Positions 1-8,779 of a stretch of 18,207 bases of DNA are shown here, piece after piece. Below the pieces are notes generated by a model. It worked only from the letters and a program-made list of their open reading frames with translations, was not told where the DNA came from and searched no databases. Origin of the DNA: Hyphochytrium catenoides (taxonomy: Eukaryota > Sar > Hyphochytriomycetes > Hyphochytriales > Hyphochytriaceae); assembly GCA_900088475.1 (NCBI GenBank), contig FLMG01004109.1, positions 3,382 through 21,588 on the forward strand. The letters are read 5' to 3'. Each line of letters starts with the position of its first letter. Position 1 is the stretch's first letter. The position numbers and the translations under genes were made by a program.

Positions 1-1200
1 GAGAGAGATCATATTTAGCTGAGGGCTTCCTCCGTGCGAGCTTGCTAGGTAGGTTCTATGATCAGATAGATGGTGGAGTTATGGAGCTACGGCCTGTGAT
101 AACAAACGTAGCCCATGGCAATGAGCCAGCGGAAGGAGTGAACAGAGGCCATGTATCCATAGCAAACTTCTCGCTCTCGTGGGAAGACGGGCATGTGGAT
201 GTAAGGCCCGCGGAGCGTGGGAAACTCACAGATTCAGAAGAAGGGAAAGGACGAAGAGGCTCAAGACTCCACTTCGTTCCCACTGCGTGCAAGCGGGTGG
301 TAGAGGAGGAGAATCCTATACCCATCACGCGGCACTAAAGAAAGTAGCAGTTGCTGATGATTTCTTAGAAGAGCAGTCTCGGCAAACTTTTGCTTTGCTT
401 TGTAAGTAGAGAAGTGATCTGCATTAATGAAGCGCTTCTTCTTGAGCTCATGGAGCTATTTGAAGCTTTTAACATGAGGAACTATGAGTGATCGCTAAAG
501 TCCTCTTGAGGATGCTGTGGTGCTAGAGCTAAGCTAAATCTTCTTCCTACTGCTATGTGAGGAGCTCCAAACTTCCTTTGTGAAAGCTGGCGACTGGTGT
601 GAGCGGTGATTGTTCTCATTAGCTTGGCTGGTGGTGAGCTCAAGTTGACCTTTATAAAGGAGATCGGGTGCAATGACTGTGACACAACAGCAGGTGTGAA
701 GGAAGGAGATTGATTCTCTTCTCACCTTGTTGATCCATTGATTGAATATATATTCCCTGTAGCTCTTCTGAAGACCTCAGACTCTGTATGGCAGCGTAAT
801 TCTGGGCCTATGCTTCTCCCACAGAGCTTTTGTTTTCTGATAGAGCCTGACAGCTCTGAGCTTATCTTCCTTTGACATTTCTTCTATCTTCCCTTTCACT
901 TTGATGCCTGCGCTTCTTGGCGCTAAACACGGTAGGAGCTAAGAGATAATAAAGTCATAGAGTATGAGCTAAGAAGTGTGGCGCGGTAACGCAAGTAGTA
1001 ATAAGCTAAGCCTAAGCATGCAAAGAGTATGCACTTAGCAGAGAGGAAGCACCTCGTCGGCTAAGAAGATAGAGCCCTGAAGAGATCCTGAGGCGATGGT
1101 GATGTCCCGATGTGGACGGAGGAGGAAAAGATACACGTGTCCTTTCGAAGTCTAGCCGTTTGTTGCTAGCTTTGTAACGGACAGAGCCGCAATGTTTGAC
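1..1200. other. No convincing gene; short retroelement leader fragment only
   Basis: Short open frames exist on both strands but overlap one another, lack recognisable domains and have biased composition. The one interpretable piece is a leader fragment at about 345-390, listed separately. The lower end of the left copia copy may fade into 1012-1370: a minus-strand frame there gives faint integrase-like residues (VCMSFW), too degenerate to rely on. Confidence 0.5.
345..390 (-). repeat. Third, fragmentary copy of the copia leader sequence
   Basis: On the minus strand, 366-390 reads AAAGTTTGCC then GAGACTGCTCTTCTA. This matches 3018-3043 (plus strand) in the leader of the right-hand copia copy with a single inserted base. 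Beyond it, GCAGCAACT and ACTTTCTTTAG are also shared, giving about 45 bp of similarity. No gag follows, so this is a leader or LTR-proximal fragment rather than a third element. Confidence 0.5.
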
Positions 1201-1371
1201 AAAGTTGAGAATCTCACTGTTTCCTTTTTTGCTGATGTCTTCGCCATAGATAAATGTTCTGGGGTAGAGTAGAGTCTGGTGACAGATCCAGAAAGACATG
1301 CAGACAAGAGCCAAGAAGGGTCAGCAGCAGCGTGGACTGGACGAGCCACATTTCAACAGGATGCGGCCAAG

Positions 1372-1560
1372 CTAAGTGTTGGCGCGGCGGGCGCTGGTGC
1401 GGGGCGGAAAGGGACAGGGTGGTAGCTCCTTTTCCCGAGAGCACAAGCCTTCACAATCGGGAAGTCTCCCACTGGCTAACGTAGGTAATAGGCTGGTAGC
1501 GACAGAAGGTAGGAGGCGAAGATTGTCGACGCCTAAGTGGCCGGTACGACGGTGCCAAGA
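1372..1560 (-). pseudogene. GAG-pre-integrase segment of the left copia copy
   Basis: On the minus strand a 61-codon frame begins WHRRTGHLGVDNL and continues to LPDCEGLC, then PCPFPPRTS, ending at TAG (1374-1372). This is the zinc-binding region in front of the copia integrase: a WH-x4-H motif, a Cys pair and a PFP motif. The Cys pair is C-x3-C rather than the usual C-x2-C, a sign of decay. The right copy has no counterpart because it ends upstream of this point. Confidence 0.7.
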
Positions 1561-2093
1561 GAGAGAGAAGAAGAAGAAGAAAATAGAGTTTGGGGTGGTG
1601 TTGACGAGGAAAAGGCACTAGGGGAAGAAGAAGAGGTGGAGAGGAGTCCAAAGTGCTGGTCTTGTACGTAACCTTGGGCATAGCTTATGCGAGCGAAGGG
1701 TCGCGGAAGAGAACAGAGGCTCCAGAGAAGACGGCTTCAAGGGCAGACAGCTTCAAGGGCAGGGGCGCTAGCAGCGGAGACACTGAGGAGATTCTGCCGA
1801 GCTCAGGGACATAAAGGACGTTAACGAGTGGGATGGTAGAGGGCTGCCCATCAACGTCGACAGAGAGAAAGATGTCGCCGTGGCCAGTGAGGGTGACAGA
1901 GCGGTTGTCGGCGACGTAGACGGCGGTGGGATCTGTATGGTGGAAGGTAGTAAACCACTACGTTGGCAGGACCTGTGCGTGGTAGCTCCGCTGTCAATGA
2001 GCCAGAGGGTTGACTCCTGAATCGCTGGAGGCGTAGAATGAGTGACGGCAAAGCCGCGGGGCTACCGGGAGGCTTCGTCGCGTTGCTGCTTCT

Positions 2094-2928
2094 GGCATTC
2101 GTGCATCCAGTGGCCGGGCTGTGGCAGTAGTCGCAGGTGCCTTTGCGCTGCTGAGGGTCGGGAAGGTAAGGGCGTCATTGTGAGGTAGAATGGTTGGGAC
2201 CGCCGCGCTGAGTCACATTAGCGCTGCGGAAGTGCACCTGTTTCAGTGGTCGTGCTTTAACGTCTGACACGGCGTATGCTCTCGTGCCAGGGTAGGTAGG
2301 GGTCTCTGAAGGGGCGTCAAGGCGACGGGCCTCTTCGTTGAAAATGCGGGCTTTCAAGAAGTCGATAGACAAATCATCTGGTCGGCTGTCAAGGGCAGTG
2401 ACCAGGGAGGTGTAACTGTCAGGTAGGCTGTTTAAGACGACAAGGACTTGCTCGTCTTCGTCAATGATGACACGGATGGCCCGTAGCTTATGGAGTAGAG
2501 TAGCCATCTGGTGGAAGAGCACCGCTCTCTTTATCAGCCATACGCAGCTGCAGAGGTGGCCTGCGTAGGTATATCTTGTTAGCGAGGACCGGGATCTCGT
2601 ACTGGCGCTTAAGGGCTTGCCATGCTTTGTCGGCAGTGTTGGCGCTGGGGACGTGGATGAGCTGATCGTCATCGATAGATAGGACGATAGCTGCCGAGGC
2701 TTTGTCCTCCTTGGCAGCGTCAGTGACCCTGAAGATAAGGCCTGACGCTTCATCGCTATCAGCAGCTCCTCTGCTGGACGTCTCAGCTCTGGGTGGAGAG
2801 ATGGTGCCGCTGGGCTCGTTAATGCACTGGCGGATATCTTCGACGAGGACAATGAGCATCTTGACCTTCCAATCGTCGTAATTGGAGCCATTTAGCTTCT
2901 GGTTACGGCTAGCGAAGGTTGCGGGCTC
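2094..2928 (-). pseudogene. Copia-type gag pseudogene, left copy
   Basis: Gag packages retrotransposon RNA in virus-like particles. Starting at MEPATF, the protein has the LNGSNYDDWKVKM signature typical of copia gag N-termini (DUF4219/UBN2 class), then WQALKRQYE, and after a frame change LNSLPDSYTSLVTAL, the classical gag core. A net deletion around 2500-2530 shifts the frame, so the N-terminal part (2997-2488) and the core (within 2891-2175) sit in different frames. The zinc knuckle at 2135-2094 keeps its first Cys (CDYCHS) but loses one base afterwards, destroying the distal His and Cys spacing. The damage differs from the right copy, so the two decayed independently after they separated. 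Confidence 0.8.
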
Positions 2929-3095
2929 CATTCTGAGACTCTTCGTGGGCCTGGGCCTACGGAAGATGGTAGTTTGCTGCGTGCTGTCAGAAGACAACCA
3001 GCTCCATTACAGCTTATAAAGTTTGCCAGAGACTGCTCTTCTAGCACGCAGCAACTACCACTTTCTTTAGGTCCGGGCCCACAAAGAGTCTCAGA

Positions 3096-3934
3096 ATGGA
3101 GCCCGCAACCTTCACTAACCGCGAACCAGAAGCTCAATGGCTCCCATTAGGACGATTGGAAGGTCAAGATGCTCATTGTCCTCGTCGAAGATATCCGCCA
3201 GTGCATCAACTAGCCCAGCGGCACCATCTCTCCACCCAGAGCTGAGACGTCCAGCAGAGGAGCTGCTGATAGCGATGAAGCGTCAGGCCTTACCTTCAGG
3301 GTCACTGACGCGGCCAAGGAGGACAAAGCCTCGGCAGCTATCGTCCTATCTATCGATGACGATCAGCTCATTCACGTCCGCAGCGCCAACACTGCCGACG
3401 AAGCCTGGCAAGCCCTTAAGCGCCAGTATGAGACCCCGGTCCTCGCTAACAAGATCTACCTTCGCAGCAACTCCTGCAGCTGCGTATGGCTGATGGAGAG
3501 AGCATCACGGCGCTCTTCAGCCGAATGGCCTCCCTGCTTCACAAGCTACGAGCCATCAGAGTCATTATCGACGAAGACGAGCAAGTCCTTGTCGTCCTGA
3601 ACAGCCTACCAGATTCTTACACCTCCCTGGTCACTGCCCTCGCCAGCCGACCAGACGATTTGACCATCGACTTCTTGAAGGCCCTTTCAACGAAGAGGCC
3701 CATCGCCTCTACGCCCCTTCGAAGGCCCCTACCTACCCTGGCACGAGAGCATACGTCGTGTCAGATGTCAAAGCACGACCACTGAAATCAGGTGCGCTTC
3801 CTGCTCGCAGCGGTCACCTGACTCAGCGCGGCGGTCCCAGCCGCTCTACCTCACATCAACCCACTTTCCCAACGCCTCAGCGCAAAGGCACCTACGACTA
3901 CTGCCACAAACCCGGCCACTGGATGGACGAATGC
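3096..3934 (+). pseudogene. Copia-type gag pseudogene, right copy
   Basis: It is the same gag as the left copy but with different lesions. An extra G near 3121 shifts the frame a few codons after the ATG. A TAG replaces a sense codon near 3211 (CATCAACTAGCCC, where the left copy encodes N-E-P). About four bases are lost near 3684, after DFLKA. The central part 3486-3690 is intact and encodes HKLRAIRVIIDEDEQVL followed by LNSLPDSYTSLVTAL. In the zinc knuckle the first metal-binding Cys is replaced by Tyr (YDYCHKPGHWMDEC), so the knuckle would not function even in frame. Confidence 0.8.
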
Positions 3935-4011
3935 AGGAAGCAGCAACGCGACGAAGCCTCCCGCCAGCCCCGCGCCTTCGCCGCCACTCACACTACGCCT
4001 CCAGCGATTCA

Positions 4012-4405
4012 GGAGCTAACCATCCGGCTCATTGACAGCGGAGCTACCACGCACATGTCCTGCCAACGGGAGTGGGTCACTACCTTCAGCCCTAAGGAAC
4101 ACGCCCGTCTACGTCGCCGACAACCGCTCTGTCACTGCCACTAGTCCCAGCGAAATCTTTCTCTCTGTCGACGTTGATGGCCACCCCTCTACCATCAAAG
4201 TTCTCAACGTCCTTTATATACCTGCCCTCGGCAGAATCTCCTCAGCGTCTCCGCTGCTACCGCCCACCATGGCCTGGAAGTCGTCTTCTCTGGATCCTCT
4301 GTTCTCTTCTGCGACCCTTCCACTCGCATCACCTACGCTCAAAGTTGCGCGCAAGACCTGCTCTTTGTACTCTCCACCTCTTCTTCTTCCGCTAGTGCCT
4401 TCTCA
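4012..4405 (+). pseudogene. Copia aspartic protease fragment, right copy
   Basis: The active-site motif is LIDSGATTHM, the D-S-G-A form usual in copia proteases. After MSCQREWVTTFSPKE a frame change near 4100 leads to VYVADNRSV, FLSVDVDG and LNVLYIPALG, which are standard downstream elements of the copia protease region. Another shift follows near 4230. The open frame ends in a serine-rich stretch (SSSSASAFSA) at the point where the element is cut off. Only a fragment of the polyprotein remains. Confidence 0.7.
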
Positions 4406-5724
4406 GCGCTTAATATATAGGGGTCATGGAAGACCGCGATGTGGGACCAAAGAGACCTAATAAGCCGTAGGGAGTTCAAAGGTCTAGATGCTGGTGGACC
4501 AAGTACGCGAGTGCTTGTTATTCCACTCGGCTCTCATCATCCTGAGTCTTGATGAATATAAACGGTTCGAGACAAAAAGGAGAACGATAAGGAATGGGTC
4601 TTATGCAGAAAGAGGACACCGTAGCTGAAGCACTCCGTAGCTAAGGCGTACAGAGAATGAAACAGGAAGAGCGGACAGGGACCCAAAAAAGCAAGAGGTC
4701 GAGAGAAGAGTGGAAAGATGTCTATTGCAGAAGGATGACGACCGTACTATCAAATGCTACTGTCCTGGGAGAAGATTAGAAGAAGAAGGAGCACGCCGAA
4801 GAAGATCAAAGGGTTCTGCATCTCTTTGAGCTGCGATCAAGGCCTCATCTTCTCTCTCCTTCTTCCATCATCGGAAGCCCTCATGTGGCCTCCAGGCGGC
4901 GTGCCGACGCGGGAGCAAGTCAAAAGCGTGGACCTTTGTGGGCGAGCACTGCCCAACGTTAATCTATAGAGAAATATCTAGTAGCAAGACGCGGTGGGGT
5001 GGCCCTTGGGTGTACCGTAGTTCTTATTATCGGGCAACATGAATCCTCCATCGATCTCAGTAACGTCTGCCTGTCTTATTCTTGGCCGCTCCACCCTAGT
5101 TTTTCTTTTTTTTTAGTGAGAAAGCACTCTGGTCTGGACGTTCGTCCTCCAGATTACTGATTCATTTTAGGAGAGCACAGTAAATCTCGGATGCCTTCCT
5201 TTTAACTTCGTTTTCATTCGGGCATTCCATCATGCTTTATTTTTTATACAGGTACAACGGTGAAGACAGGGAGGGAGGGATCTTTTGCACTAAAAAGCTT
5301 CTTTGTTGTTGTTGGATCTGAAGGGCGTGCTACCATGCTGAGAGCAGCGGAACAGGCTCCGGTTGGTTGCTGCACTGGGCGGGCGGCCTATGTAACTGTT
5401 TGTCCTCGTTTATCCTGATGACTTGCTTGAAGGTTGTTGCGGCACCACTGCATAGCTAGGTAGGTCGAGTCAGCTGTGCTGCTTCTATCATCATCAGGTG
5501 GTGCTGCCCGCTGTGTCTAGATTCTTCTTCTGAGCAGCAGGGCGGCGGCAGAAGAGGCTGAGGCTGACTGAGCAAATGTGGAAGTGACGCAGGAGGTCAG
5601 CTCATCCTACTGCCGCGCCAGGAAAACCTACTATTCCTCCTCCTTCCTCCCCGGATATTCCGCCTTCGTGGGCCTGATCAAATATAGTGCTCGTAGACTT
5701 CTGGCCACTGTTGTCCACCAAAAG
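4406..5724. other. Gene-free stretch between retroelement and ankyrin gene
   Basis: I find no frame with a recognisable domain. A 71-codon frame at 4754-4969 is Arg/Lys/Ser-biased and unsupported. A T-run lies at 5100-5114 and AT-richer DNA at 5210-5290. The frame of the following gene is open from 5572 but has no ATG before 5725, so 5572-5724 is probably 5' leader. Any promoter should lie here, though no clear TATA element stands out. Confidence 0.45.
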
Positions 5725-6516
5725 ATGGAGGCGGCTATCTCATGCGGTGATCTCGCTCACGTCAAGGAGCTTGTGGAGAAGAAGTTTGTCGATGTCAATG
5801 GTAGGATTGCTAATCACATGCAGCATTGCTTCTTGGCCCATGCTCTTGTATCTCAAGAAGCCAGTATTGCGAAGTACCTGATAGAAAGAGGAGCGGATCT
5901 TACTTGGGAGGACTCTCTCAGCAGAAACCTCCTAAGCTATGCTGCAGAAGAGTACAATGTTGGATCAGTGGCTGAAGTACTGCTTCGGCGTGGGTTGTGT
6001 CCCAATTCCGCTGGATATCCTGCTTTGTACTATGCCGCAAAGCAGAATTGTAACCTCGCTCTCAAACTTATCCAGAGTGGTGCAGATGCTAATAGGAAAC
6101 ATCGTTGTGGCGACACGGTGCTAATGGCTGCGGCAGGGTCTCCCAATAGTACAAGCCTGAGAGTGGTGCGAATTCTCCTTCAAATGAAGGTCAACGTTAA
6201 TGCGACCAACCGTTATGGATGGAAGGCTGTCCACTTTGCCGCTGACGCTGGTAATTGGTATCTAGTGCGCTTGCTTCTGCGAGCTGCTGGTTCTGAAGGC
6301 TTCCGTGAAGAGAGTGCTGCTGTCCGAAGAGACAAACGCAGTGTTAGGTGGTACCATAGGCTACGTTTAATGCAGGCTTTGGAGGATGTAACCGAGGAGC
6401 TGAAGTCGACGTTCTGGAGGATAGTATACTCCCAGAGAGTTTTGCAGCAAATGAACCTACATCCACGCTTTGTTAGCGTTCTTGCTGAAAGATGGTATGC
6501 AGAGGAAAATTCATAA
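5725..6516 (+). CDS. Ankyrin-repeat protein, 263 aa
   Basis: Predicted from ATG at 5725, the first in-frame ATG, in good context (A at -3, G at +4). The frame is open back to a TGA at 5569, so an upstream non-ATG start or exon cannot be excluded. About six ankyrin-type units fill residues 1-190: roughly 1-27, 34-63 (ending LIERGADLT), 67-97 (LLSYAAEE, LLRRG), 98-127 (ALYYAAK, LIQSGADANRK), 129-163 (GDTVLMAAAG, LLQMKVNVNATN) and 164-190 (GWKAVHFAADAGNWYLVRLLL). Ankyrin repeats are protein-binding scaffolds; the partner is unknown. The last 70 residues are basic then helical, with several Trp, and match nothing I recognise. There is no signal peptide or membrane segment, so it is probably cytosolic or nuclear. 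It appears intron-free and is followed in the same direction by an unrelated gene. Confidence 0.75.
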   Translation: MEAAISCGDLAHVKELVEKKFVDVNGRIANHMQHCFLAHALVSQEASIAKYLIERGADLTWEDSLSRNLLSYAAEEYNVGSVAEVLLRRGLCPNSAGYPALYYAAKQNCNLALKLIQSGADANRKHRCGDTVLMAAAGSPNSTSLRVVRILLQMKVNVNATNRYGWKAVHFAADAGNWYLVRLLLRAAGSEGFREESAAVRRDKRSVRWYHRLRLMQALEDVTEELKSTFWRIVYSQRVLQQMNLHPRFVSVLAERWYAEENS

Positions 6517-6628
6517 CTCCTATGGCTATCCGCTACGAAGAAAAGCATTGGGCTTGTTACGGAATCTTGTCATAGCCATCTCAAGCAAAGATATGAAGCC
6601 GATGTTCTGAGATTTCCGTGAGGTTATC

Positions 6629-8779
6629 ATGTCAGTTAATGTCATCTATTTATCGTTCTTTGGGATCAGACCACGCGGAGCCCTACGGAAAGCTTACACG
6701 CTGCTGCAGTGCTACCCCGAAGGGGTGTGATCATGAGACAGTAGCCAAAAGCGGGTCGGTGCTGTCGCCTTCGAACATCATTTGCGGATTCAATGTAGTT
6801 CTGTCGGAAAGATGCTAGAGCGTCCCAATCAAAATCTGTCTGCCATTCCGTGTCCTTGTTGGACAACCAACTTTCTGCTTGGCTACTCTTCTTTAATCCA
6901 GTAGCGAAGGCGAAAGCGTCCAAGGATACATCTTGGCGTAGCCAAGCGGAAAGTTGGCGGAGAAGCGCTAGGAACCACTTCAGAGACGGTACAACTCTAG
7001 AACAGGAAGTTGATAATAACTACTATGGTGACCGTCAGCTGATGCCAAGTTTCAGTGCCATCATAAGCAGGGGCCGCCAATTCTTGCTCAACAGTGAGGA
7101 AGTCGTAGAAATTGATAAAGGTGATGGGACTAGTGACATGGAGTTCCAACCAAAGCCCAAGAACGTGAAGTGTACAATGAACTTGAGGACATTGCTGCTG
7201 AGGAATGTCCGTTGCTCACGAAGTTCATGCTTGCACTCTGTGCCTTTGCCTATATTATGCCGGCTACGGACATGTCCGCCGTGGCAGGACTATATCTCTG
7301 GATGATGGAACTTAGAGAGTACGTCGACCACGAAGGTGAAGCCATTGAGTTTGGTCCCGGCAGGTTGATATACCGTGCTGGACAGAAGCAAATAATGTGC
7401 TTCCAAATCCGATTCTCACGCAACAAGAAGCATGAATGCGACAAGACATTGAAGCGGCTGCTAGGATCCAACAACCTTAAGGATCTAGTTTCACTCGTGC
7501 CTGACTGCTTTTACTTTACTGGGAACTTTCTTAAGGAGGTTGACGAGGTTTCGGAGGAACATCCTGACAACGACGTGGATATACCGATCATCTTCAAAGC
7601 ACTAGCCTTTGAAAAGTTCGTCTTAGGTATACCAGGCTATGGAGATCTTGCACTGGTTCTTCATGATCTTCTGAACAAGGACATTGCATGCGCTAAGTGG
7701 GACTCTCCAATCGGCCTTCTAGCAAAGCAGCTGGAAAGAGCTTGCCCGGTGGCCTACAGGCATCGCTGGGGCAGTACAACTCCAGACCTAAACTGGCTTC
7801 TACATACGCCAATGTTTCCCGACCACTATGACTGGTTCTTTATAGGTAATCGTGGACCCACAGTTGACGCTGTTCAAGCTCTACTTCCTCAAGACAGCCG
7901 TGATCGCTGTGAACATTATTCAGCAGTTTATCATCGTCTCTCTTGTGGTGGTGCTGCTATTTGCCGTCCAGGTTTATCTCATTCTAGGTGGAGACTCGGT
8001 ATGGACGACTACCAGGGTTATTTCGGCAGCCATCAGTGCTGGTACATCAACCTTGGCAGTTTACAACGCCTGGACCGCAGCGATCAGCAAAGGGATAGGT
8101 GGGTTTCTTTCAGGTGTCGGAGTATCGGTGATCAGGTCCCTATCTCAGTTGCAAGCCTTACGGTGGATGAACTCGGAACGGTTCAACGCTGCTGTCAGTG
8201 AGCTGCTGGAAGCGAAGGTGACCGTTGGGGGCCGCTACGCTTGCATCAACAACACCTTCTATGGGCCCAAGACACCAGAAGCAGGAGGTGACTTTTTTGA
8301 TTTCGATGTTCCGCTGGACATGGCAACCCTCAATCAAAAAGGTGTCGATAATGGTGCAGTTGATAAGGGATGGGGAAGAGCGGGTGTACCGCATGTCCTA
8401 TGAGGACCTAGAGCTATTGCACTCCGGTGCATCTCTTTTGCTGGAGGAGATTATCCCTACCGGTTTCAGGTCTTACCATGCCCTACAGTCACTGGTACGC
8501 GTATGGTTACAGCCTCACGATCAGGTGACAATCATGTTGGGCCCCGGCGCGCTGCTTGGTGGAAACGAGTCGCACCTGGGCGGTGCAATCAAGGGTCACA
8601 CGGGGCAAGTAGTACGCAACGCCTACCGTCATCGTCATGAAGCACCTAACAAGAAGGAACCTGAACCAAGAAAGCTGGAGCAGCACGGAGTTCTCCAAGA
8701 AGGTAGCCACACGGTCAAGAGAAAGCCGGACGATATGCAGCTTAGACATTTAGCTAGGGACTCGAGTAACCTCGTATAA
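6629..8779 (+). CDS. Unrecognised multi-exon gene encoding a probable membrane protein
   Basis: Coding potential runs through four or five frames that fit together only if short GT-AG introns are removed. One possible model starts at ATG 6629 (MSVNVIYLSFFGIRPRGALR), joins the frame open from 6799 (SLLDNQLSAWLLFFNP) by an intron at 6727-6818, then passes at 7094/7121-7155 to the frame EVYNELEDIAAEECPLLTKF. It next crosses a 52-nt intron (7846-7897) into AVIAVNIIQQFIIVSLVV, a strong transmembrane helix, and near 8288-8378 enters ERVYRMSYEDLELL, ending at TAA 8777-8779. A second hydrophobic stretch lies in LLTKFMLALCAFAYIM, a third in the Ala/Gly-rich SAAISAGTST region. The C-terminal 60 residues are charged and polar. 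I recognise no family. The 5' end and two junctions are ambiguous, and a decayed gene with frameshifts is the alternative. Confidence 0.5.
7846..7897 (+). other. Probable 52-nt intron in the unrecognised membrane gene
   Basis: It begins GTAATC and ends AAGACAG, preceded by a pyrimidine-rich stretch (CTCTACTTCCTC). Removing it joins the upstream frame (DHYDWFFI) to the downstream frame (AVIAVNIIQQF) without a stop, because its length is 1 modulo 3 as the frame change requires. Without removal the upstream frame loses the hydrophobic helix. Confidence 0.5.

Larger units (their letters stand above)
1200..2995 (-). mobile_element. Left Ty1/copia retrotransposon remnant (gag, protease, GAG-pre-integrase)
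   Basis: Read on the minus strand, the order is: leader (2995-2929); gag from ATG at 2928; a zinc knuckle (2135-2094); an aspartic protease with LIDSGATTH at about 2004-1978; then a GAG-pre-integrase segment at 1557-1375 with WHRRTGHLG and a Cys pair followed by PFPP. Order and motifs are those of copia-type elements. Frames are broken repeatedly: a deletion near 2500-2530, one missing base inside the zinc knuckle, further shifts in the protease, and a TAG at 1372-1374. Reverse transcriptase and RNase H are not seen, nor is an LTR. The lower limit (1200) is approximate because the integrase core is barely recognisable below 1372. Confidence 0.8.
1612..4405. repeat. Long inverted repeat formed by two head-to-head copia copies
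   Basis: The arms are about 1612-2993 and 3035-4405, separated by about 40 bp. Reverse-complementing the left arm gives the right arm through leader, gag, zinc knuckle and protease. By eye the gag portion exceeds 90% identity, with scattered substitutions and small indels. Homology continues in the leader about 65 bp upstream of each gag ATG and then stops. Homology at the outer end stops just after the sequence CTAGTGCCTT, beyond which the left copy continues as copia and the right does not. Confidence 0.85.
3018..4405 (+). mobile_element. Right Ty1/copia retrotransposon remnant (leader, gag, protease)
   Basis: It is the mirror image of the left copy. The leader runs to ATG at 3096 (MEPATF), then come gag pieces in three frames, a zinc knuckle at 3893-3934 and the protease active site LIDSGATTHMS at about 4027-4059. 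Downstream are the usual copia protease-region motifs VYVADN, FLSVDVDG and LNVLYIPAL. Homology with the left copy and with copia ends near 4405, just before a TAATATATAG junction, so integrase and everything downstream are missing. No LTR is seen on either side. Confidence 0.8.

Noticed and set aside
42-338. 98-codon plus-strand frame, with an 88-codon frame opposite
   Set aside because: There is no domain in either, the two frames overlap on opposite strands, and the region appears to be decayed repeat sequence.
778-938. Minus-strand frame of about 53 codons, Lys/Arg-rich (MSKEDKLRAVRLYQKTKALW)
   Set aside because: It has protein-like composition, but it is short, unsupported by any family and bounded by stops. 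It might be a fragment of an older element.
4540-4600. GGTTCGAGAC resembling a tRNA T-loop
   Set aside because: The flanks do not pair to form a T-stem (A-rich on the 3' side), and no acceptor or anticodon arm can be placed upstream.
4754-4969. 71-codon plus-strand frame
   Set aside because: It shows Arg/Ser composition bias, no domain and no splice partners.
5578-5724. Upstream extension of the ankyrin protein from a GTG
   Set aside because: GTG starts are not expected in nuclear genes; the first ATG at 5725 has good context and begins the first ankyrin unit.
6213-6548. 111-codon minus-strand frame
   Set aside because: It is the antisense shadow of the 3' half of the small ankyrin gene.
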